A stretch of DNA of 5,990 nucleotides from Hydrogenothermus sp. (GTDB lineage: Bacteria > Aquificota > Aquificia > Aquificales > Hydrogenothermaceae), in NCBI GenBank assembly GCA_003978675.1, contig QNYP01000097.1:1-5990 (forward strand). The letters are read 5' to 3'. The position numbers and the translations under genes are program-made. The notes beneath the pieces were generated by a model. It ran no database searches and was not told the DNA's origin. It was given only the letters and a program-made list of their open reading frames with translations. Shown here in pieces: positions 1 through 4,926 of the stretch. Each line of letters begins with the position of its first letter. The stretch's first letter is position 1.

Positions 1-7
1 AGGCATT

Positions 8-13
8 GAGGGA
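8..13 (+). promoter_or_regulatory. Shine-Dalgarno site of the UGA-recoded gene
   Basis: GAGGGA lies six bases before the ATG at 20. It matches the anti-Shine-Dalgarno core and fixes that ATG as the start, although the frame is open to the window edge. A proper ribosome binding site followed by a signal peptide indicates a translated gene rather than random open sequence. No promoter can be judged because only 19 bases precede the start. Confidence 0.6.
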
Positions 14-19
14 AAGAAG

Positions 20-1036
20 ATGAAGTGAAAGTTAGTATTATCAATATGAATTGTGTCAATAATGGCTTTTATCCCTTTTCAAATAAGTAATCCTTATCAA
101 TTAGTATCAACAGAGCAAGCAAAAGAAAATAATCAAACATCATTGAAAATTTCAGCTCAGACGAGGAAATTTTTGACAACATTGTTAACATTTGGAGGGT
201 GAGAGGTAGAAGCAAGTGAAGTAATGAAAACAGTGGAAGTAAAGAATTGGGATGAGTTTTTGAATTATGCAGATGAATTATATGATACTAACAAAGTTGT
301 ATTAATTATAATTTCTAAAGAAATTTTTGAAAAAAATAAATTAGATTTAATAGAAGGTTTTCGGAAAGATTGAGTAGTATATGAAATTAAAAGAGAAAGT
401 TCATGAAAATATTATATTTTGTTAAAATGAAAAAAACGGATAGAGAATAATGAGAATAGTAGGAGATTGATAAAAAATGAAAAAGAAGAATTAAATAAAC
501 AAAAAGAAGAATTAAATTTTAAGATAAGAGTATATTTAGAACCGTCATGGGAAATTGATAAAGTGATATTTGAATTATTGGATAATGAATATAAGAGGAA
601 GTTTTATAAATATTTAAATATGATAAAAGAATGATTAAATAAAAAAGATGATAATAAGATAGAAGAAGGGTCCAATGGCATATTGTCTATAGCATGAGAA
701 GTAATGAATAGAATAAAAAAATGAGATAAATGAGTATATGATGATAAATTGGTAGATAATATAAGATGGAATGATGTTAAGGAAATAAATCAAATAAAAA
801 ATGAATTAAAAGAATTGATAAGATTTTATAGTGAAATAAAAGTATTATATGATGATGTGAGAATTCCATGATTTGTGAACAAATGGAAGGGAAAAATTAA
901 GAATAGGTTAATAGTATTATGAGTGATAGTAGATAATTTAAATATAGATGAAAATGAAAAAAAAGAAATAAAAAAATTAATAGACACTCTGTGGAATGAA
1001 ATAAATACCAAGCCTATAAAACCTTTCTCAAAATAA
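20..1036 (+). CDS. Exported protein of unknown function, read with UGA = Gly (code 25)
   Basis: I do not recognise this 338-residue protein. The frame runs from ATG at 20 to TAA at 1034 and is broken only by 12 TGA codons (26, 47, 200, 371, 404, 428, 632, 695, 722, 731, 869, 920). There is no internal TAA or TAG. Glycine fits. With the six GGN codons it gives 18 Gly (about 5%), a normal share; tryptophan would give 17 Trp (5%), far too many. Two TGA fall in the signal peptide (residues 3 and 10, hydrophobic core about 5-20), others in contexts such as GG-x-E, SS-x-K and IP-x-F. UGA = Gly is known from Absconditabacteria and Gracilibacteria. The mature part is Lys/Glu/Ile-rich and mostly helical. 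A 16-base direct repeat with a 21-base period (481-496 and 502-517) encodes a KEELN heptad near residues 155-166, suggesting a short coiled coil. No enzyme motif is visible. Under the standard code this would look like a shredded pseudogene. Confidence 0.85.
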
Positions 1037-1042
1037 TTACAG
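1000..1042. other. Junction between two codes and compositions (probable chimera point)
   Basis: Left of this interval the + strand is purine-rich with very little C (601-660 has none) and TGA is a sense codon. To the right C is common (see 1261-1320) and TGA is a stop. The recoded gene ends with TAA at 1034-1036, and the next gene can begin with GTG at 1042 without a Shine-Dalgarno site. The last ten codons of the recoded gene are richer in C, so the true join could lie slightly inside it. No transposon end, tRNA, att-like repeat or inverted repeat is visible. This favours an assembly or amplification chimera over integration, but the sequence alone cannot settle it. Confidence 0.6.
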
Positions 1043-2145
1043 TGAATACATACTATAAAAACATAGACAAGCTTGTTATAGGTATCAGTCAACAAAGTTT
1101 TGTAGAAGATTTATTAAGAGAAGGTTATAAAAATTTCTTCTTTGGATTTTTACCACAAGAATATTTAGAAAAATACGGAACTCAAATATCACTAAATAGA
1201 AGATACTACCTTCAAGAACAGTTCACAGACTACGAAACAGCCTTAAAAATTATAGAAAAAATACATAAAAAAGACGGCAAGATACACCTGACCCTAAATC
1301 CAATCCAGATTAACAAAACAATGTTTGAACACATAAAAACTTTAATACAATCCTTCAAAGACCAAATAGACGGTTTTATAATCTCAAACATATCAGTTTT
1401 AGAATATCTAAACAGTATAGGATATAGAAACATAATTCTTTCTAACCTTTTTGGTTTTTACAGCATAGAAGCAGTTAAGTTTTTTACAGATAGATTTAGT
1501 ATTCAAAGAGTAGTTCTACCAAGAGATATAAAACTATCATTTATAAAAGAAGTGGCAAAAACTTTTCCAGATTTAGAAATAGAGGTTTTTTTATACGGAG
1601 ATAACTGTATGTTTAGCGAAGCCTTTTGTTTTGCAGAACACGGATTTTCACACCAACCAGCTCCCCTGTGTAGCTATTCTTTAAACAATGCAGTTCCCAT
1701 AAAAAAACCACAGCCAGATTTTAAGTTTAGAATATTAAACAATGAAGAAGATTTACAAAACTTTAAAACAGAGTATTTAGACATAGACAGCCTTTTAGAA
1801 AGGTTATACATAGCTTATAACAACGGCGATAACGATAAATTAAAAAACATACTAAATAAGATAAAAAAATACGATACCGAATACCTTTCAAAATATTATC
1901 ACAAGCTAAAATTTGCTTTAAACTTTTTAAATAACAAAGAAGCAAAAGAGATATTATCAAAATTAGAGCCAAAAGAAGAAGACAGTTATACACAGTTTCA
2001 CAAGCTAAACCTGTCAGCTATAGAAAAAATAATAAACGAGCTAAAAGATTTTCCAAATATATTTTTCAAAATTCCAGCAAGGGGAAGAAATTTCAAACTA
2101 AAAATAGCAGACTACAACTACAAAGAGAGCCAGTATAAGCTATGA
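1042..2145 (+). CDS. UbiU-like peptidase U32 family protein
   Basis: This 367-residue protein is U32 family and most like UbiU. UbiU with UbiV forms the Fe-S complex for O2-independent ring hydroxylation in ubiquinone synthesis. Residues 8-215 follow the UbiU layout: an early strand (LVIGIS), then HLTLN near 82, RVVLP near 156-160, and the signature EVFLYGDNC...SEAFC...APLCSYS at 181-213. Cys189 and Cys196 keep the UbiU C-x6-C spacing and Cys210 matches the third ligand. The fourth UbiU cysteine (E. coli C232) is missing; the protein has only three. The last ~120 residues are a Lys/Glu-rich helical tail that I do not recognise. The start is GTG at 1042 with no ribosome binding site, right at the junction, so the 5' end may be cut or altered. 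The TGA stop overlaps the next ATG (ATGA), indicating coupled translation. The family call is good. The UbiU role is inferred, since the quinone made here is unknown, and other U32 proteins (RlhA/TrhP type) share the first two cysteines. Confidence 0.8.
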   Translation: MNTYYKNIDKLVIGISQQSFVEDLLREGYKNFFFGFLPQEYLEKYGTQISLNRRYYLQEQFTDYETALKIIEKIHKKDGKIHLTLNPIQINKTMFEHIKTLIQSFKDQIDGFIISNISVLEYLNSIGYRNIILSNLFGFYSIEAVKFFTDRFSIQRVVLPRDIKLSFIKEVAKTFPDLEIEVFLYGDNCMFSEAFCFAEHGFSHQPAPLCSYSLNNAVPIKKPQPDFKFRILNNEEDLQNFKTEYLDIDSLLERLYIAYNNGDNDKLKNILNKIKKYDTEYLSKYYHKLKFALNFLNNKEAKEILSKLEPKEEDSYTQFHKLNLSAIEKIINELKDFPNIFFKIPARGRNFKLKIADYNYKESQYKL

Positions 2146-3047
2146 AACTATATATAAAAATAAACGATATACAAGCCTTCAAAAATTTAGAAAGCCTTTT
2201 AAAAGGAAGATACACACTTTTAAAAAAATTATTAGAAAAAGACTACCCTGTTGAATACCGTGCAAACATACAGAGTTTAGAAAACTTACAAAACAATAAA
2301 CATCTATTTTTTACGCAAAGAGATATAAGAAAAGAGATAAAAGGCATTTATTTTGGCAACGACTCCTGTGAGCATTTAATACCTTCATTAGAAGAAATAA
2401 AAGAAGTTTTTGAGTTTACAAAAGAGAAGAAATTAAATTTTACCCTTGTTCTTCCGCCAGTTTCAGAGTTTACAATACCTAAACTAAAACAGATTTTTCA
2501 GTTTTTGAATACTAAAAATTCAGAAGTTGTAGTAAACGATTTGGGAGCTTTAAATTTGGGCTTAAAATACAAAAATATAAAATTAATAGCAGGACTAACA
2601 TTCTCAAAAATGATAAAACCAGCATTTTTAGAGCTTTCAAATCAAAATCAAAAAGAGTTAATCACACATACAGAAGTAGAGATAGATTATTACAGGCAGT
2701 TTTTCAAATCATTAGGAATAAGCAGATTTTCTTTTGAAAATATTGATATAGATTACTCATTTTTAAATGAAAAACCTTATGTAAATGTAGATTTATACTA
2801 TCCTTTTATAAAAATTTCATATTCAAAGGCATGCAATATAGCAGGACTGTTTAACAACATTCAAAACTATTTTCCAGTTGAACACTGCCCTGTTTACTGC
2901 AAAGATGTAGCCCTTGATATAAAAGATGTTTACTTTGGAATTTTTCAAAGATATAATTCTTTTTATAAATTAAACGAAAATTTAGATTTGCCAAAAGAGG
3001 TTTACTCAAAAAAACAAAACAGATTAATCTGGGAAATATTTTTATAA
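2142..3047 (+). CDS. UbiV-like peptidase U32 family protein
   Basis: This 301-residue U32 protein resembles UbiV more clearly than its partner resembles UbiU. From memory of E. coli UbiV, matching blocks are IYFGNDSC (69-76, for IYLGEAVC), VNDLGALNLG (131-140), LIAGLTF (148-154), VDLYYPFIKISYSKAC (216-231) and EHCPVYC (247-253). Its four cysteines, C76, C231, C249 and C253, follow the UbiV order of one early Cys, one middle Cys and a terminal C-x3-C, the set that binds a [4Fe-4S] cluster. An intact cluster site is therefore likely, unlike in the upstream protein. The ATG overlaps the upstream TGA. A weak purine run (AGAG near 2124-2129) lies rather far upstream, so coupling probably drives initiation. 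TAA at 3045-3047 is two bases before the CCG tRNA, so the tRNA is probably on the same transcript. The expected role is an anaerobic Fe-S partner in quinone hydroxylation or a related U32 reaction. Confidence 0.8.
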   Translation: MKLYIKINDIQAFKNLESLLKGRYTLLKKLLEKDYPVEYRANIQSLENLQNNKHLFFTQRDIRKEIKGIYFGNDSCEHLIPSLEEIKEVFEFTKEKKLNFTLVLPPVSEFTIPKLKQIFQFLNTKNSEVVVNDLGALNLGLKYKNIKLIAGLTFSKMIKPAFLELSNQNQKELITHTEVEIDYYRQFFKSLGISRFSFENIDIDYSFLNEKPYVNVDLYYPFIKISYSKACNIAGLFNNIQNYFPVEHCPVYCKDVALDIKDVYFGIFQRYNSFYKLNENLDLPKEVYSKKQNRLIWEIFL

Positions 3048-3049
3048 AT

Positions 3050-3137
3050 GCGGGTATAGTGTAGTGGTAGCACACCGTCCTCCGAGGGCGGTTTGAGGTC
3101 GCCAGCCTCGGCGGGGGTTCGATTCCCCCTACCCGCG
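3050..3137 (+). tRNA. Class II tRNA with anticodon CCG (nominal tRNA-Arg, atypical)
   Basis: The cloverleaf folds cleanly. The acceptor GCGGGTA/TACCCGC (3050-3056/3130-3136) is perfect. T8 and A9 precede a short Gly/Glu-like D arm with G18 G19, T20 and A21. The anticodon stem CCGTC/GGCGG has one G-T pair, and the loop CTCCGAG puts CCG at 3082-3084 after T33. The T arm is GGGGG-TTCGATT-CCCCC. The discriminator is G at 3137 and CCA is not encoded. By anticodon it reads CGG (Arg). However, it has a 21-base variable region with a GAGG/CCTC stem and TCGCCAG loop, whereas bacterial tRNA-Arg has a short one, and the usual Arg determinant A20 is absent (U20). A long arm with G73 is what SerRS normally reads; the GCGGG acceptor and D arm look like tRNA-Gly. 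The amino acid it carries cannot be told from sequence. It starts two bases after the UbiV-like stop codon. Confidence 0.8.
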
Positions 3138-3269
3138 TTAAAGTTAAAATTCATAACAGATTTAAAAACTTTACAGAAAAAGTGTAAAGGCAAAGATTTA
3201 AGCAAAGCCATCAAAGAAGAAATCAAAATATTAACAAAAACAAGAATTGAAGGTTGGTATTGTTTATAA
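3138..3269 (+). other. Short coding-like remnant between the two tRNAs
   Basis: From 3138 one frame is open to TAA at 3267-3269 and reads about 43 residues ending KTRIEGWYCL. It has no ATG or GTG start and no ribosome binding site, and the frame runs back through the tRNA. Composition is normal for a Lys-rich protein of this genome (KGKDLSKAIKEEIKI), so it could be the tail of a lost gene or an accidental frame. I do not recognise it. Apart from this and the -10 box below, nothing else stands out between the tRNAs. Confidence 0.25.
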
Positions 3270-3270
3270 T
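3265..3270 (+). promoter_or_regulatory. Candidate -10 box of the TCA tRNA
   Basis: A perfect TATAAT lies eight bases before the first base of the TCA tRNA, placing transcription start about one or two bases ahead of it, as is common for tRNA genes. No good -35 sits at 16-18 bases. TTGAAG at 3247-3252 is only 12 bases away, and the TG at 3261-3262 is one base off an extended -10. In AT-rich DNA this match could be chance. Confidence 0.35.
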
Positions 3271-3278
3271 AAAAATAT

Positions 3279-3369
3279 GCGGGCGTCGCCTAATCTGGTA
3301 GGGCGTCGGACTTCAGATCCGATTCGGTTTGCCAGACCGATGTTGCGGGTTCGAATCCCGTCGCCCGCT
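3279..3369 (+). tRNA. selC: Class II tRNA with anticodon TCA (UGA decoder; selC-like)
   Basis: The acceptor is GCGGGCG/CGCCCGC (3279-3285/3362-3368). The anticodon arm is TCGGA-CTTCAGA-TCCGA with TCA at 3313-3315. The variable arm is TCGGT-TTGCCAG-ACCGA (3324-3340), and the T arm GCGGG-TTCGAAT-CCCGT has one G-T pair. CCA is not encoded. tRNA-Sec is the default call: UGA anticodon, core GGACTTCARATCC as in E. coli selC, GCCAG loop at the same distance from the anticodon and T arms, and 91 bases against 92. Several features disagree. The acceptor/T arrangement is 7+5 rather than 8+5. The D stem is four pairs (one T-G) rather than six. The tertiary bases T8, A14, an A15-T48 pair, G18 G19 and A21 are canonical, and the discriminator is T, not the G expected for SerRS charging. 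G1-C72, C2-G71, G3-C70 and U73 are glycine-type determinants. It could therefore be a divergent tRNA-Sec or another opal-reading tRNA. Confidence 0.7.
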
Positions 3370-3394
3370 TAAAAATATAAGAAAGAGAAATAAG

Positions 3395-4072
3395 ATGGGT
3401 AAAAAACTAAAATTTGTAGGATTTGACAAAATAGATAAATACATTGATGAAAAAGAAGATATAATTATTCAAACTTTTAAAAATCCTGTCAAGTTTGAAT
3501 ATTCAAGAACATTCGGAAAAGCTATATATCATCTTAAAATAAAACAGTTTATAGAGCAGTTTAGACTAAACAAGAAAATATCTTATGCCTTAAAAACATT
3601 TAATCTTCTATCTTCTTATGACTGCATAAATGAATTTATAGAAAGAACAAAACTAAAAAATTTAATAGAATATACACAAGACCAAAATATATATAAAAAT
3701 AAGGCTTTAAACAAATTTTACAGCTTTATTTATATCCTTACTGAAGACAGTTCTAATTTTTCAAAAGAAATTCAAGGAAGGATATTCCAAAAATATTTTT
3801 TACACTACTATCTATGGGTAAGAACAGATAAAGGTAGGGAAATAAATTATCAGAATATGGTTAAATACCTATTAAAAGGAAAAATAGCAGATGTAAAAGA
3901 ACAATATAAGCAATTGGAAGATAAGGTTATTTTTAATTTAATTTTTAACGGAGAATTAATAACCTCTTTAGAGGGAAAATCTATAAAAACCCTCAGAAAA
4001 AAGGCATATAAGAAGCTATTTTTCTACATTCTTGAAAACCAAGATGTACTTTATACTATAAGAATAAAATGA
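3395..4072 (+). CDS. Unrecognised 225-residue protein downstream of the tRNAs
   Basis: I do not recognise this protein. It starts at ATG 3395, eight bases after a GAAAGAG ribosome binding site (3381-3387). The frame is open further upstream, but only across the TCA tRNA, so the longer start at 3329 is rejected. It is Lys- and Tyr-rich, mostly helical, cytoplasmic in appearance, with no signal peptide or membrane segment. It has one cysteine (Cys77) and no clear catalytic motif. Conserved-looking stretches are FEYSRTFGKAIYHLKIKQF (34-52) and WVRTDKGREINYQNMVKYL (141-159). It begins 25 bases after the tRNA and could be co-transcribed with it. It ends with TGA two bases from the convergent prenyltransferase gene, with no room for a separate terminator. 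Codon use matches its neighbours (AGA/AGG arginine). Confidence 0.7.
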   Translation: MGKKLKFVGFDKIDKYIDEKEDIIIQTFKNPVKFEYSRTFGKAIYHLKIKQFIEQFRLNKKISYALKTFNLLSSYDCINEFIERTKLKNLIEYTQDQNIYKNKALNKFYSFIYILTEDSSNFSKEIQGRIFQKYFLHYYLWVRTDKGREINYQNMVKYLLKGKIADVKEQYKQLEDKVIFNLIFNGELITSLEGKSIKTLRKKAYKKLFFYILENQDVLYTIRIK

Positions 4073-4074
4073 AA

Positions 4075-4926
4075 TCAAAAATAAACATCCATAATCACAA
4101 CAACCATATATAAAATACTAACATAGCCATTTATCGTAAAGAAAGCTTTATTTATTTTAGATAAATCATTTTCCTTTATTAAAGAATGCTCATAAACTAA
4201 AAAAGCAGACAGAATAATAACTCCTACAAAATAAATAGTTCCAAGCTTGGCAAAATATCCTGTTAGAATTAAAAATATAAATGTTAAAAAATGAAAAGTT
4301 CTTGCAAAAACTAAGGATTTTTTTATACCAAATTTAGACGGAATTGAATGAAGTCCAACTTTTTTATCAAACTCTATATCCTGTAAAGCATATAAAATAT
4401 CAAATCCAGCAACCCAAAAAGCCATACCAAGTCCTAAAAAAATAGCTGAAATTTCAACTCTACCAAGTAGAGCAACACTAACAGCAATAGGTATAACAAA
4501 ATATACAGCTCCAAGAATCAAATGGACAAAATTTGTAAATCTTTTTCCAAGTGGATAGATAACAAGCAGTAAAATTGCCACAGGAGACAAATAAAAAGCA
4601 AGCTTATTAAGATTATAAGCTGAAAACATCAAACCAACTGAAGAAATAATAGCCAAAATAAAAATTTCTACAGGTTTAACTAAACCTTTAACAGAAGCCC
4701 AGTTTTGAGAGCGGGGGTTTAATTTATCAAAAGGTAAATCAAAAAATCTATTAAATGCCATTCCTGCTGTTCTTCCTGCAACCAGAGCAATAATTATCCA
4801 AAAAAGTTTATCCAGCTTTGGCAGTCCTTTATAAACGATAAAAACAGAAGCTATTGCAAATGGAAGTGCAAAAATTGTATGCTCAAATTTTACAAGCTCT
4901 GCGTATATTTTTAACTTTCTTATCAT
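4075..4926 (-). CDS. ubiA: UbiA-family polyprenyltransferase (quinone biosynthesis; UbiA/MqnP type)
   Basis: This integral membrane enzyme of 283 residues has the family's usual length. It transfers a polyprenyl chain from the diphosphate to an aromatic quinone precursor. The N-terminal LVKFEHTIFALPFA (11-24) is typical. The two Mg-diphosphate motifs are intact: NRFFDLPFD (59-67, N59/D63/D67) and FDILYALQDIEFD (175-187, D183/D187), followed by GLHSIPSKFG (191-200). About eight or nine hydrophobic helices are visible. After NPR at 70-72 the sequence reads SQNWAS, where many relatives have an Arg-Pro (NRP), a local oddity in an otherwise canonical protein. The substrate could be 4-hydroxybenzoate (UbiA) or the futalosine-pathway precursor (MqnP); sequence alone does not decide. 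The ATG abuts the TAA of the upstream gene with no spacer, so translation is probably coupled. The stop is TGA. The nearby UbiU/UbiV-like pair supports a quinone context. Confidence 0.9.
   Translation of the reverse strand: MIRKLKIYAELVKFEHTIFALPFAIASVFIVYKGLPKLDKLFWIIIALVAGRTAGMAFNRFFDLPFDKLNPRSQNWASVKGLVKPVEIFILAIISSVGLMFSAYNLNKLAFYLSPVAILLLVIYPLGKRFTNFVHLILGAVYFVIPIAVSVALLGRVEISAIFLGLGMAFWVAGFDILYALQDIEFDKKVGLHSIPSKFGIKKSLVFARTFHFLTFIFLILTGYFAKLGTIYFVGVIILSAFLVYEHSLIKENDLSKINKAFFTINGYVSILYMVVVIMDVYF

Noticed and set aside
20..1036. TGA read as tryptophan (Mycoplasma/table 4 code).
   Set aside because: It would give 17 Trp in 338 residues, including two in the signal-peptide region, while the five TGG codons already supply a normal amount. 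Glycine fits composition and context.
20..1036. An ordinary pseudogene shredded by stop codons.
   Set aside because: All twelve interruptions are TGA, with no TAA, TAG or frameshift in 338 codons, and the ribosome binding site and signal peptide are intact. Random decay would not choose one stop codon.
826..1095. Minus-strand frame of 89 residues across the junction.
   Set aside because: It is antisense to the 3' end of the recoded gene, crosses the composition change and has a low-complexity Phe/Ile/Ser product.
1230..1993. Minus-strand frames at 1230-1433 and 1763-1993.
   Set aside because: They lie wholly inside the UbiU-like gene, on the opposite strand, with low-complexity hydrophobic products typical of antisense AT-rich DNA.
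2143..2145. TGA stops of right-hand genes as recoded glycine or selenocysteine codons.
   Set aside because: Read-through adds only 3, 3 and 9 codons after 2145, 4072 and 4075 before TAA. No conserved extension appears, and two of the right-hand TGA codons form ATGA overlaps typical of real stops.
3050..3137. The CCG tRNA as an ordinary tRNA-Gly or tRNA-Leu.
   Set aside because: Acceptor and D arm are Gly-like, but the anticodon after T33 is CCG and the discriminator is G. Leu anticodons and the Leu A73 are absent.
2851..3226. Minus-strand frames over the UbiV-like 3' end and the CCG tRNA.
   Set aside because: One is antisense to the UbiV-like gene. The other contains the familiar false peptide from reading a tRNA backwards (GNRTPAEAGDLKPPSEDG).
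3329..3394. Longer N-terminus of the 225-residue protein starting at 3329.
   Set aside because: That start is inside the TCA tRNA and the added residues are translated tRNA. ATG 3395 has a proper ribosome binding site.
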